From contig DATATB010000062.1 in NCBI GenBank assembly GCA_036268995.1, positions 51,909 to 115,908 on the forward strand: a DNA stretch of 64,000 nt. The letters are read 5' to 3'. The DNA comes from DATATB01 sp036268995 (GTDB lineage: Bacteria; Planctomycetota; Planctomycetia; Pirellulales; PNKZ01). Of the stretch, positions 53,668 through 62,773 are shown one piece after another. The notes beneath the pieces are model-generated. The model saw only the letters and a program-made list of their open reading frames with translations, made no database searches and had not been told where the DNA came from. Every line of letters begins with the position of its first letter. Position 1 is the first letter of the stretch. Position numbers and translations under genes: made by a program.

Positions 53668-55158
53668 TCACTTCGTCTCTGGAGCCGCAGTATCGGTAGC
53701 GGCCGCGTCGGCCTGCGAAGGGCGGATGGACTCGAAGTAGCGGCGGATCATGTGCCGATTGCCCAGCGGAATGGGCTCGCTGTCGAGCACGGCTTCGGAC
53801 ATGCGTTGATATTTTTTGTAAACGTCGCGGTACTGACGCTGGGCTTCGGCGTGCCCCTCGGGGCTGTGGCTGGTTTCGGTTTCGGAGGGGCCTTCGCCGG
53901 ATTGGCCTTTCAATTGCTCGAGCTTTCGCCCGGCCAATAGCCGGCTGGCTTCGCCGTCGAGATTGCCGCTGGTCGCGATGCCAAAGTTCGTCGATGACCG
54001 GTTCGACTTACTCGGTTTCTTGCCACGCGCATAGCTGTCCTTCTGGCAGTTGCCCTTGCACTCGCACAAGCGGCAGGACTGACACTGCAAGAGATCGTTG
54101 ATCCTGCGCCGCGCGGCATGTTGCGAGATTTCTTTTGCCAGGCAGCGGGCGCACTGCTGACACTTCTGGCAATCGCCGGTCGATTCGGACATTTCGGAAA
54201 CCGTCTTGCTCAGCGAGGCCAGGCCGGCCTGGCTCATGTCGCTGGCCGCCTGACGCAGCTTTTCTTTCAACGCCTGGGCTTCGTTGCGGCCCAGTTGCAG
54301 ATCGTTCAATCGCTCCAGGTCAGTGGCCGCCTGCGCGTATTTGCCTTCGTTCAAAGCCTGGCCGGCGGGTTGAAGTGCCTGGGCCGAACCCAGGGCTGCA
54401 CCGAGCGATTGCAACTGGGCATCGGCCGCTGCGACGTTGTACTGCGCCTGCTGGGCTTGAATGGCCGCCTGCATTTCCGAGAGTGTGGCCAGCGCGGCTC
54501 GCAGGTCGACGCCCGGTCGCTGCATCGCCGCAGCCTGTTCCTGCAACTGCCCGACCAGCGCCTGCAACTCCGGGTCGTGCTCTTGCCGTGCGATCGCTTC
54601 CAACTCGTGCAGGTCGTCGGCGATTTGCTCCGAGACTTCGATCACGGCCGGTGGCGGCGGGGCCATACGGGCTTCCGAAACTGCCGGGCCCGCCGGCCAC
54701 AGCCAGAGCGCGAGCGCCAAGACCAGGCTGCCGAGTGCCAACGGCAATACTCGCGGCATGCGCCATGCCACGACCGTTTGCAGCGGCACGCTGGCCAAGT
54801 GTTCCAAAGCGTCGGCGATCTGCAAGGCTTCTAAAGGCGTGCGCTCGCGATGCGTGACAAACTCCACGGCGGTCGTCGCCCGGTCCTTCAGCCCACAGGC
54901 CTCGTCGATGGCCGCAGCGGCCGTATGCCAGGTACTTCGCCGCCAGGCTGCAATCAAAATCGCGACAAGCGGACCGGCCGCGATCAACGCGGCCACTTGC
55001 CAGATTTGCATCGGCCAATTCGTGAACCACGAAACCACGGCGGCCGCGATGACGGCAAGCGAACTGAAGAGCAGCCCGAGCGAAGCGGCACGCAAGTAAC
55101 GCAAGCCTTGTTGCCGGCGCCGCACCGGAGCCAGGCGAGCGAAGAGCACATCATCCAT
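53668..55158 (-). CDS. Membrane coiled-coil protein with Cys-rich segment, last gene of the MoxR operon
   Basis: A 496-residue inner-membrane protein. Two adjacent hydrophobic segments (about 25-70) and a third (about 138-155) anchor it; residues about 165-320 are an Ala/Gln/Glu-rich coiled coil. A Cys-rich stretch follows (CQKCQQCARC, about 328-337, and CQSCRLCECKGNC, about 357-369), ten cysteines that could bind zinc or an iron-sulfur centre. The C-terminal part is charged and ends in a helix. I recognise no named domain, but similar proteins accompany MoxR/VWA operons. The 5' side holds a small opposite-strand gene (55308). Confidence 0.75.
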   Translation of the reverse strand: MDDVLFARLAPVRRRQQGLRYLRAASLGLLFSSLAVIAAAVVSWFTNWPMQIWQVAALIAAGPLVAILIAAWRRSTWHTAAAAIDEACGLKDRATTAVEFVTHRERTPLEALQIADALEHLASVPLQTVVAWRMPRVLPLALGSLVLALALWLWPAGPAVSEARMAPPPPAVIEVSEQIADDLHELEAIARQEHDPELQALVGQLQEQAAAMQRPGVDLRAALATLSEMQAAIQAQQAQYNVAAADAQLQSLGAALGSAQALQPAGQALNEGKYAQAATDLERLNDLQLGRNEAQALKEKLRQAASDMSQAGLASLSKTVSEMSESTGDCQKCQQCARCLAKEISQHAARRRINDLLQCQSCRLCECKGNCQKDSYARGKKPSKSNRSSTNFGIATSGNLDGEASRLLAGRKLEQLKGQSGEGPSETETSHSPEGHAEAQRQYRDVYKKYQRMSEAVLDSEPIPLGNRHMIRRYFESIRPSQADAAATDTAAPETK

Positions 55159-55295
55159 GGGCCGGTCCCCAACAGGTCTTTATTTTAAGACCGCCGCGCC
55201 GCCAAGCTGCCAACGCCCATCCCCCAAGCCCTCATGCTATCGCCGCGGCCGGCCGCTTGGCAACGGAAAAGAGTTTTAACGTGTTGCTGGCCGGC

Positions 55296-55301
55296 TAGAA
55301 T
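55296..55301 (+). promoter_or_regulatory. -10-like hexamer next to the small membrane protein start
   Basis: TAGAAT ends 6 bases before the ATG at 55308, leaving no room for a ribosome-binding leader. The -35 region is weak (TTTTAA with 16-base spacing). It is part of the possible leaderless set. Confidence 0.3.
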
Positions 55302-55307
55302 GACGGC

Positions 55308-55541
55308 ATGGCCGAGAAATCGAATCAGTCGCCAACGAACCCCAGAAAGATGCCCTGGATACTCCGGGCAGACCAAAAAAGTCTGGCGCGCGTTTTTTGG
55401 ACGGCGCTCGCAACAACGTTTGCGGCGATCGTTGTGGGACTGCGCACGGGCAGTATCGCGGCGTTCGTTCTCGCTGGCTGCGCATTGGTCGCCATGTTCT
55501 TGATCTGGCTCGAAGATTGGGCTCGTGAAATGGACGAGTAG
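55308..55541 (+). CDS. Small two-helix membrane protein, 77 residues
   Basis: The only plus-strand gene inside the minus-strand MoxR operon. It encodes a charged N-terminus (about 1-27), two hydrophobic helices (about 29-46 and 50-67, AFVLAGCALVAMFLIWLEDW) and a short acidic tail. No family is recognised. A -10-like TAGAAT lies directly upstream and no Shine-Dalgarno site is seen. It may be a recent insertion that splits the VWA gene from the coiled-coil gene. Confidence 0.65.
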   Translation: MAEKSNQSPTNPRKMPWILRADQKSLARVFWTALATTFAAIVVGLRTGSIAAFVLAGCALVAMFLIWLEDWAREMDE

Positions 55542-55605
55542 GATCCGGCCGCCGTTCAGCCTGTACACGACTTTGCGACACTCTGGGGCGTTGACGCCGC
55601 GACGC

Positions 55606-58182
55606 TCAGCCCGCTGGCCTCCGCCCCGCAGCGAGTGTTCGCAGCGGCAAAAACAGGCTGAAATCGATCCGCCGCAGGGCGACGTCGAGCACCCAGAGCA
55701 GGGCGGCGGCCAGAACGAGATAAGGCCACAAGGGCGTGGGCCGCGCGGCCGTGCGCTCAGTGGCGGCAAAGATTTCGCTGGGCGTCGGGTTGTATCGGCC
55801 GCCCGAGACGCGCGCGAGCGACCGCAATAGTTCGTCGTTGGTCGGCCGGAGCCGCAGTTCGTCGGGGTAACCGATTGTCAGCCCACGCGCCAGCCGCGAG
55901 ATGGTTTTGCCTCCCTGCTGCTGCGACAGTTCCAGGTGATAAGCGCCGGATCGGGGCGTGGGAAAGTCGGCCGTGTAGCGACCCGGTGCAACCTGCGCGA
56001 GTTCGAGTTGACGCTGGCCGAGTTGCGGATCGATCACCGTCAATTGCGTTTGGGCCTGGTTGATGTACTGGCCGTCGGGGTTCGCGGCATCCATCGTCAC
56101 CACGGCGCGACCCATCCGCTGCTGGATGTCGACGAACACGCCGTGGGCTTCGGCCTTGCGCATGGCGTGCCGCACGACTTGAGCCCAAAACTTGCTATAG
56201 CCGGGCCAGGTGAGCCACTCGGGCGCCCAGCGGCTCTTGGCGTCGGACGTGAATGCCACGGACATGCCCAGCCCGTAGCGCCACCAGGCCAGCACGGGAT
56301 CGCCTTGTTCGGAGATCAGAATCAGCTCGCTGGTGGGCTTCGGCCGGGTCATCACGTAGCCCAACAGAAACGGCGCGCTCTTCAGATCGATTCCGCCCAG
56401 CACCGGGGTTAAGCGCATGACCTGCGGCAGAAACGGTTGCTCTTGAATGGCCGATTTGCTGGCCTCGACGGTTTCCTTGGCAAAGATTTGCGGCACCGAG
56501 TTGGGATCGTCGGTAAAGTAGTAGCGGCCGTGCCCCAGCGAGGCGATTTCCTCCAGCAAATTCGTGTCGGCCCCATCGCCCACGGCCACGGTCGAGACGG
56601 TGATGCGCGACGAGGCCATGCTCGTGGCGAGACCTTGAAAATCGCCCGGCGAGGAGATGCCGTCGGTGAGAATGATGGCGTGCTTGAGCTTGGCATTGGC
56701 GCTTTGCAGGGCGTCGTAGGCGTCTTCCATTGCCGGGTACATGTTTGTGCCGCCGCCGGCTTCCAGGCGGCTGATCTCGTCGAGGATGCGTGACTTGTTG
56801 CCGGCCGCTTGCAGTTCGCTCAGCCAGAACGATTCGCCTTCGAAGGCGATCACGCCGATACGGTCGCTGGGGCCGAGCAGCTCGACGGCGGCCCCGGCGG
56901 CTTCCTTGGCCAGTTCGATCTTTTCGCCTCCCATCGAGCCCGACTTGTCGATCACCAGGACCATGGCCAGGCTAGGCTTCTCCTTGTCCTTTTCGAAATC
57001 GCTGCGCACCGGCAAGACCTCTTCCAGCACGGTCTTGTAGTAGCCGCCCAGGCCGAAGGACTGATCGCCGCCGATCATGATCAGCCCGCCGCCCAAATCC
57101 TGCACAAAGGTGCGAACCATTTCCATCTGACGCTGCGACAAGGCCGTCGCCGGCACATTGGACAGAATCAGCAACTCGTAGTTTTGCAGATCGCCCAGCG
57201 CGTCGGGCAGCCCGGCCTCGGGCCGCACGTCCACCTGGATCTCTTCTTGCTCCAGCGCCTGGGCCAGCGATTGCGATTGCTTCGGCTCGCTGTCCACGAG
57301 CAGCACGCGGGGTTTGCCGGAAGTGAAGACCAGGCCCGACGCGGTGTTGTTATCGAGCAGCGTGTCGTGGGCGGCCCCGCTGACGCGCACGGTATACTCG
57401 GCCAGCCGCTCTCGCACGATCGACTGCTCGAAGCGGAACCGGTTCTCGCCCTTCTTCAGCTTGCGCCGCTCGGCCAGCACCTGGTGGGCGCCGCGAAAGA
57501 CTTCCACTCGGGCTTCGTCGTCGTGGTTGGCATCGATCACCACGTCGACGGCAAACGGCTCGCCTTCGCGTACCTGAGCAGGCACTTGGACGGACGAAAC
57601 CTGCACTTCCGGCTCGCTCCGCGTGGCCAGCGGCACGGTGGTCACCGGCACGCCGCATTGCAAAGCCGCGCGAACGGCGTCGCCGGCCGTGGGATTGCCA
57701 TCGCTCAGCAGCACGATCTGCGGGACATAAGCCGGCGGCAAGGCGGCCGCCGCCGCTTCGAGCACTCGCGCGATGTTCGTGCCCGAGGGATTCAACCGGG
57801 CTTCGGGCGCATGCCGATCCGCGGCGATCGGTGCAGGCTCTTCGGCAAACGCGATGAACGCGGCTGCATGCCCGGCTTGAGTCGTCAACGCCTCGTCGAC
57901 AAAGTGTTCGGCCGCCTGGCGCGAGTCTTCGCCAATGCTCAAACTCCGGTCCAGCGCAAAGACGACGAACTGCTCGTGCGTCGGCCGCAGCAGCGTGAGG
58001 CCCGCCAGCGCGGCCACCAGCAGCACGATGATCGCGGCCCGCAGCGCGAGCGATACGAGTCGCTGAACCCGGGAGAAATCGACCAGGCTCCGGTAGAAGT
58101 ACCAGCCGAGCAATGGCAGCGTCAACGAGCCGATCAGCCAGATCGGCCGGCTCAACTCCAGCGATGACGACCATCCGGACAT
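55606..58182 (-). CDS. Large VWA-domain membrane protein with glutamine-amidotransferase-like domain
   Basis: An 858-residue membrane protein. Two N-terminal helices (about 13-28, 42-64) precede a first von Willebrand A-like domain lacking the full metal site (FALDRSLSIGEDS). A GATase-1-like segment follows (PRVLLVDSEP, YELLILSNVPA, GGGLIMIGGDQS), then a second VWA domain with intact metal site (VIDKSGSMGG) and ILTDGISSPG; one helix ends the protein. This is the layout of the VWA/GATase proteins in MoxR operons. Its ATG follows the upstream stop directly (TGAATG). Partners of such VWA proteins are unknown; they may present a metal-dependent binding face to the periplasm. Confidence 0.88.
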   Translation of the reverse strand: MSGWSSSLELSRPIWLIGSLTLPLLGWYFYRSLVDFSRVQRLVSLALRAAIIVLLVAALAGLTLLRPTHEQFVVFALDRSLSIGEDSRQAAEHFVDEALTTQAGHAAAFIAFAEEPAPIAADRHAPEARLNPSGTNIARVLEAAAAALPPAYVPQIVLLSDGNPTAGDAVRAALQCGVPVTTVPLATRSEPEVQVSSVQVPAQVREGEPFAVDVVIDANHDDEARVEVFRGAHQVLAERRKLKKGENRFRFEQSIVRERLAEYTVRVSGAAHDTLLDNNTASGLVFTSGKPRVLLVDSEPKQSQSLAQALEQEEIQVDVRPEAGLPDALGDLQNYELLILSNVPATALSQRQMEMVRTFVQDLGGGLIMIGGDQSFGLGGYYKTVLEEVLPVRSDFEKDKEKPSLAMVLVIDKSGSMGGEKIELAKEAAGAAVELLGPSDRIGVIAFEGESFWLSELQAAGNKSRILDEISRLEAGGGTNMYPAMEDAYDALQSANAKLKHAIILTDGISSPGDFQGLATSMASSRITVSTVAVGDGADTNLLEEIASLGHGRYYFTDDPNSVPQIFAKETVEASKSAIQEQPFLPQVMRLTPVLGGIDLKSAPFLLGYVMTRPKPTSELILISEQGDPVLAWWRYGLGMSVAFTSDAKSRWAPEWLTWPGYSKFWAQVVRHAMRKAEAHGVFVDIQQRMGRAVVTMDAANPDGQYINQAQTQLTVIDPQLGQRQLELAQVAPGRYTADFPTPRSGAYHLELSQQQGGKTISRLARGLTIGYPDELRLRPTNDELLRSLARVSGGRYNPTPSEIFAATERTAARPTPLWPYLVLAAALLWVLDVALRRIDFSLFLPLRTLAAGRRPAG

Positions 58183-60054
58183 TCAACTGATCCAGCGGCG
58201 CTGATACAGAAACCACTCCGCCACCGCCAGCAAGAAGGCGGCCGCGAGCAAGTAGAACCACACGGGCCGCGTGAAGAGCCCCGCCGCGACGATCGTCGGT
58301 GGAGTTTTGGCCAGTAGCGACTCGGCCGGCCGCAGGTCGCTTTCCTGGCGACTGGCCAGATTGCAGGCGACAGCCACGGCCGGAGTGCCGGGCAAATCGG
58401 AATGATCGGCCGACGTCGGCGCCAGCGACCACACGCCGCAGCGCTCCAGCGGTCCGACCAGCATCTTGTCCGATCCCGGCGGCAGTGCGCGGCTCTCGCC
58501 CGTCGGCGGCCACAGTCGCACCGGTGCCGCAGTCGCGGCGCGCAGCATTTCGGGCGGAAGGGTGACTTCGGCCACCGAGCCGGTGGCCAGCGACTCGCGT
58601 AGCTGGCCGTGTTCGCCGGCAAACCAGGCCAAGGCATTGCTGATCATGATCGGAAACGCGGTCCGTAGCGGCAGATCGCCTTGATCGAGATTTACCGACA
58701 AGACCAGCACCTTGCCGGCCGGCCGCTCGAGCGCCGCGTAAACCGGAGCCTCGTCCAGCGTGGCGGCCAAGACTTGCGGCTTGGTCTTGAAGACCAGTTT
58801 GCGCGCCTCGGGCATCAGCACGTTGTCCAGCCGCACGTGCGCCATCAGCGGCGAATCGCGATCCTGCCGCGTCACGAGCGGATTTGTCAGCTTGTCGCCC
58901 ACTTGCCACAGATCGCAACTGCCGGCCGGATCGATCACCAGCACATTGCCCGGCGGAATTTTTTCCGGCACTTGGCGATAGCAGACCGTGATCGCATCGG
59001 CCGGCCAGCGGGCGGGTAGCTGTTTGAGCACGGTCAGTTCGACCAGCGGATGCGATTCGAGCACCTTTTGCACAAACAGATTCGTCGGCCCGACCAGTAA
59101 GACTGGCTGAGGTTTCTGCTCGGGCAGCACGGCCCAGGCCTGGTTGTCGGCCGCCAGTGCATCGGCCCGATCGAGGCTGGCGCGCAAGCGGCCTCCCTTG
59201 GCCGAGCTTTGCTGGAAGACGCGGTTCCACGTTTCGCCGGCCGCCAGCTCCAGCGGCACGACGTCCACGATCTGGTCGTTCAAGAAAATTTCGAGCCGGC
59301 ATCGCGCGGTCTCGTCGGCAGAGTTCCGTACTTCGGCCAGGATCTCGTAAGCGATTGGATCCACCAGGTTGCGGCGTACCTGGAACTGCGTGAAGCCCAG
59401 GTTGCCGCTGCGCTGGCTGACGGTCCACCACTGGATGTCGGCAGCCGTGCTGAGCGGTTGAGCATCCGGAAAGCAGCCGTCGGAAATCACGACGATCTGG
59501 CCCACCTGCCGCTGGTCGATCAAACCTCGCGCCAGGGCCACGGCGTCGGCCACACGCGTCGGGCCATCCGTGGGCGGCAAGTCGGCCAGCGCTCGCTCCA
59601 GTGTCCGTTGATGCCCCGAAAAGCCACAGACCACGCGTGGCTCCGTGCCGGCCGCGACAATGGCCAGCTCATCGCGAAAGCGGAGCCCGGCCACCACGGA
59701 CAGGCCCAGCTCTTTGGCCCGGGCCAGCCGCGTGGGTGCAATGTCCGTGGCCTGCATGCTGGCCGAGTTGTCGATCACCAGCACCACACGCCGGGCTGCT
59801 CGCAATTGCCACAGAAAGATCGGCTCGGCCAGCGCGAGCACCAACAACGCCAAGAGCGCGCACTGCACCAGCAGCGAAATCAGATGCCGTAGCCGCTCCC
59901 AGATCGAGCGTGCCTCGCGCACGGGATAGATCTTGCGCCAGAACAGCGCGGTCGAGATCGGCAGACGCCGCCGCCGAATCTTCAACAGATAGAAAATCAC
60001 AATCGGAATCGCCAGCAGGGCCCATGCGAGGGCCAGCGGATTGAGAAACTGCAT
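58183..60054 (-). CDS. BatA-like membrane protein with VWA domain
   Basis: A 623-residue protein starting with the BatA N-terminal pattern FLNPLALAWALLAIPIVIFYLL and a second helix (about 59-81). A VWA domain begins VVLVIDNSASM (about 91-101), with the Asp-x-Ser-x-Ser-like metal site, and includes IVVISDGCFPD. The middle is beta-rich, probably a CARDB- or Ig-like part, and one helix lies near the end. It is tied to the next gene by a stop/start junction (TGAATG). Proteins of this kind work with MoxR ATPases in membrane assembly or stress tolerance; the exact job is unresolved. Confidence 0.9.
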   Translation of the reverse strand: MQFLNPLALAWALLAIPIVIFYLLKIRRRRLPISTALFWRKIYPVREARSIWERLRHLISLLVQCALLALLVLALAEPIFLWQLRAARRVVLVIDNSASMQATDIAPTRLARAKELGLSVVAGLRFRDELAIVAAGTEPRVVCGFSGHQRTLERALADLPPTDGPTRVADAVALARGLIDQRQVGQIVVISDGCFPDAQPLSTAADIQWWTVSQRSGNLGFTQFQVRRNLVDPIAYEILAEVRNSADETARCRLEIFLNDQIVDVVPLELAAGETWNRVFQQSSAKGGRLRASLDRADALAADNQAWAVLPEQKPQPVLLVGPTNLFVQKVLESHPLVELTVLKQLPARWPADAITVCYRQVPEKIPPGNVLVIDPAGSCDLWQVGDKLTNPLVTRQDRDSPLMAHVRLDNVLMPEARKLVFKTKPQVLAATLDEAPVYAALERPAGKVLVLSVNLDQGDLPLRTAFPIMISNALAWFAGEHGQLRESLATGSVAEVTLPPEMLRAATAAPVRLWPPTGESRALPPGSDKMLVGPLERCGVWSLAPTSADHSDLPGTPAVAVACNLASRQESDLRPAESLLAKTPPTIVAAGLFTRPVWFYLLAAAFLLAVAEWFLYQRRWIS

Positions 60055-60093
60055 AAGCGATTCCGCTTCGGCGAAAGCGGGTCTCCGGAGCGA

Positions 60094-60972
60094 TCAAGTC
60101 GCCAGAGCCCGGGCATTCATCATTCCCAGGATCAATTCATCGAACGGCACGTGCGTCGTGCTTTGAGTGCAGCTCAAGCCATAGTTGCGGCAGTAGCGCG
60201 CCAGCGACGTTTGAAAGTCGTCGAACAGCCGCCGATACGTCCGCAGGGCCCGCTCGGTGACCGTGACTTGCCGCACGTCGCTATTCTCCACGTCGATCAG
60301 TTCCAGGTCTCCCAGGTAACTGGGCTCCGCCTCGCTGGGGTCAAAAATCTGCACCAGGTGCGGCTCGTAGCGGCGGTGGCGCAGCAGGTCCAAGCCGCGC
60401 TCGTAGCCGCGGGGATCGAACATGTCGCTGATCACCACCGCCAGCCCACGCCGCTGGGTGCGATGCACAAAGCTGCCCGCCGCGCGGGCCAGGTCGGTTT
60501 CGCCCGGCTGCGGCTCGAGGCTTTCGAGAAATTTGAGCAGCGACAGAATGCGATTCTTGCCGCGCGTGAGCGGAAAATCGGCCACGATCTCGCCCGCGAA
60601 CGCCGTGACCGACACGCGATCCAGATCGGCCAAGGCAATGTAGGCCAGCGCGGCGGCCACTTGCCGGGCCAGGTCGAACTTGCGCGGGCTGCCAAACTCC
60701 ATGCTGCGCGAGCAGTCCAGCAGCAGGTAGACGTGCAGGTCTTCTTCTTCCTGAAAACGCTTGAGCAGCAACTGCTCGTGCCGCGCGTAAACGCTCCAAT
60801 CCAGGTAGCGCAGGTCGTCGCCCACGGTATACGGTCGATGGTCGGCGAACTCGATGCCGCCACCGGCCTGCATCGTGCGGCGCTGCGCCAGCAAGGCGCC
60901 GCGAAACACGCGCCGCGAAACGAGCGACAGATACTCCAGCCGCTGAAGAAAGGCCGAATCGAACAGCTCCAT
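60094..60972 (-). CDS. DUF58 protein
   Basis: A 292-residue cytoplasmic protein of the DUF58 family, which is regularly next to MoxR ATPases. The diagnostic block is DHRPYTVGDDLRYLDWSVYARHEQLLLKRF (given here in two parts: residues about 46-60, then 61-75), followed by a VWA-like fold with LLLDCSRSMEFG. The ATG at 60972 begins the domain; the extra open frame upstream has no family similarity. A copy of the 80-base inverted repeat lies between this gene and moxR. Confidence 0.93.
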   Translation of the reverse strand: MELFDSAFLQRLEYLSLVSRRVFRGALLAQRRTMQAGGGIEFADHRPYTVGDDLRYLDWSVYARHEQLLLKRFQEEEDLHVYLLLDCSRSMEFGSPRKFDLARQVAAALAYIALADLDRVSVTAFAGEIVADFPLTRGKNRILSLLKFLESLEPQPGETDLARAAGSFVHRTQRRGLAVVISDMFDPRGYERGLDLLRHRRYEPHLVQIFDPSEAEPSYLGDLELIDVENSDVRQVTVTERALRTYRRLFDDFQTSLARYCRNYGLSCTQSTTHVPFDELILGMMNARALAT

Positions 60973-61057
60973 GCCGCACCCGGGGCTCACGCCGTGACTT
61001 GAAGTTGGATTTCGCGCGTCAATTCTAAGTGGGCGTTTGCCTGCGACGGCGCCCACT

Positions 61058-61137
61058 GGGAGGGCGAGGCTTCTGCCGAGCCGAGCGCGAGGTTAGATTC
61101 GCCTTTGCGCCCGGCTCGGCGGGAGCCTCGCCCTCCC
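61058..61137. repeat. 80-base inverted-repeat element, copy 2
   Basis: Arms 61058-61082 and 61113-61137 (25 bases each, two mismatched positions by my reading) enclose a 30-base loop. Arms and loop length match copy 1 at 25521-25600, and the loop keeps GTTAGAT at the same offset. Partial copies of the right arm follow (TCCTCCCG, CCCTCCCG up to about 61170). It sits between moxR and the DUF58 gene within an operon. Confidence 0.85.
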
Positions 61138-61189
61138 GTTCGATGCCTCGTCCTCCCGTTCTGGAGCCCTCCCGTTTGAAGTTATGGGC

Positions 61190-62197
61190 TCAGGCCGCCA
61201 GGCCGGTTTGCTTGAGTCGCTCGAGAATGTCGGCGATGACCGAGTCCGCGGAAACCGCCTCGGCCTGGGCTTCGAAATTCAGGATCAGCCGGTGCCGCAA
61301 CACGGCCGGAGCCACGGCCCGCAGATCGTCGCGGGCAACGTGATAGCGACTATCGAGAATCGCTCGGATCTTGGCCGACAGGATCATGGCCTGCGCTCCG
61401 CGCGGGCTGGCGCCATAGCGCACGTAGCGGCGCGCCATCTCGGTGGCCAGGCTGTTGTCCGGATGCGTGGCCATCACCACGTCGATGGCATAGCGCCGGA
61501 TTTCGGGAGCGATCGGAATCTGCCGCGCCAATCGCGATAGCTCCAGAATCCGCGACCCGTCGAGCACGGGCTCGGCCCGCGGTGAGCGGTTTTCGGTCGT
61601 GCGGTCGAGAATGGTCTCCATGTCTTCCACGCTGGGAAATCGCACCAGCAGCTTCGCCAGGAAGCGGTCCAACTGCGCCTCGGGCAGCGGGTACGTGCCT
61701 TCCATCTCCAGCGGGTTTTGCGTTGCCATCACGAAGAACGGCTCGGGCAACTTGTACGTCTGGCCTGCGACCGTGACCGAGTGCTCTTGCATGGCCTCCA
61801 ACAGCGCCGACTGGGTTTTGGGCGTGGCACGATTGATTTCGTCGGCCAGCAGCACGTTGGTAAACAGCGGGCCGGGCTGGAACTCAAACTTCTTCTTTCC
61901 CTCGGCCGTTTCCACCACCACGTTGGTGCCGACCAGATCGGCGGGCATCAAGTCCGGAGTGAATTGCACGCGCCGAAAGCCCAGCCGCAAGGCATCGGCC
62001 AAGGTCCGCACCAGCAGCGTCTTGCCCAACCCCGGCACGCCTTCCAACAGCACGTGTCCACCGGCCACCAGGGCCGTGAGCGTGCCGCCGACAATTTCGT
62101 CGTGCCCGACAATCACCTTGCCAATTTCGCCGCGCAAGGCCTGGAAATCGCTGCGGAATCGATCGAGCTCCTGCCGGACGTCAGCACTTTCGCTCAT
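61190..62197 (-). CDS. MoxR-family AAA+ ATPase
   Basis: A 335-residue cytoplasmic AAA+ chaperone-type ATPase, first gene of the MoxR-DUF58-VWA operon. Walker A GVPGLGKT (53-60), Walker B LLADEINRATPKTQSALLEAMQEH given in parts (LLADEINRA then TPKTQSALLEAMQE), sensor FFVMATQNP and the C-terminal lid with YGASPRGAQA, all typical of MoxR. The ATG at 62197 starts the normal N-terminus; upstream codons are unrelated. MoxR proteins are thought to remodel or mature proteins together with VWA partners, which here are encoded downstream. Confidence 0.95.
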   Translation of the reverse strand: MSESADVRQELDRFRSDFQALRGEIGKVIVGHDEIVGGTLTALVAGGHVLLEGVPGLGKTLLVRTLADALRLGFRRVQFTPDLMPADLVGTNVVVETAEGKKKFEFQPGPLFTNVLLADEINRATPKTQSALLEAMQEHSVTVAGQTYKLPEPFFVMATQNPLEMEGTYPLPEAQLDRFLAKLLVRFPSVEDMETILDRTTENRSPRAEPVLDGSRILELSRLARQIPIAPEIRRYAIDVVMATHPDNSLATEMARRYVRYGASPRGAQAMILSAKIRAILDSRYHVARDDLRAVAPAVLRHRLILNFEAQAEAVSADSVIADILERLKQTGLAA

Positions 62198-62335
62198 GCC
62201 ATGCTTCCTTCGAGTGCGCAGATCGATGCACGAGATGGGTGTATCTCGGATCGTACTGCCGGGCCCTGGGCGTGACAACGATTTTCGGTTTTGAGCTGCC
62301 AACCCACCCAGCCGGTTTTTTCATGCGCCGGCGGG

Positions 62336-62341
62336 TAGGAT
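62336..62341 (+). promoter_or_regulatory. -10-like hexamer next to a small membrane protein start
   Basis: TAGGAT lies 7 bases before the ATG at 62349. The AGGA within it could alternatively serve as a ribosome site at 8 bases distance, so the reading is ambiguous. Confidence 0.25.
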
Positions 62342-62348
62342 GGTGGGC

Positions 62349-62615
62349 ATGCCTCGAATCAATTTCGCACGTAGCTTGGCTGCCATTACGTGCCTGGCGA
62401 CCGTGCTCGTATTAGCCAAGGTTGCCAGCTCTGACGAGCTGCCTACTCCTGCCACGGCGGCGGCTCTCGTGATTGCCGCCGCAACGTCGGGCGGTGCGGT
62501 CTTCGGCTGCCTATTCAAGAGGACGGTCGTCGCCATGCTTGTCGGGTTTGCACTGACCCTCGCGGCAATCGCAGCACTATCCCTGTACTTTCTCAAATAC
62601 GTTCCAGGGCGATAA
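62349..62615 (+). CDS. Small membrane protein, 88 residues
   Basis: A hydrophobic protein with about three helices (about 8-25, 36-52, 60-80; MLVGFALTLAAIAALSLYFL). No named family is recognised. It is divergent from moxR and precedes the TPR gene by 158 bases. The ATG at 62349 is chosen over 62340 because the AGGA lies 8 bases before it. Ala-rich composition and position suggest an orphan inner-membrane protein. Confidence 0.65.
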   Translation: MPRINFARSLAAITCLATVLVLAKVASSDELPTPATAAALVIAAATSGGAVFGCLFKRTVVAMLVGFALTLAAIAALSLYFLKYVPGR

Positions 62616-62773
62616 GCGTTGAGGTCAATCGACTTCAGGCTGACCCACTAACCGTTTCCGACTTTATTGACAGCGGCCGCGTGGGGGCCTTAAGGTCGAG
62701 ATTCGCAGGGCCGAGGTCGCTGCGGCTTTTCGCTTGCGCTTTTCGATCCACGCGCTATGGGGAAGGACGATCG

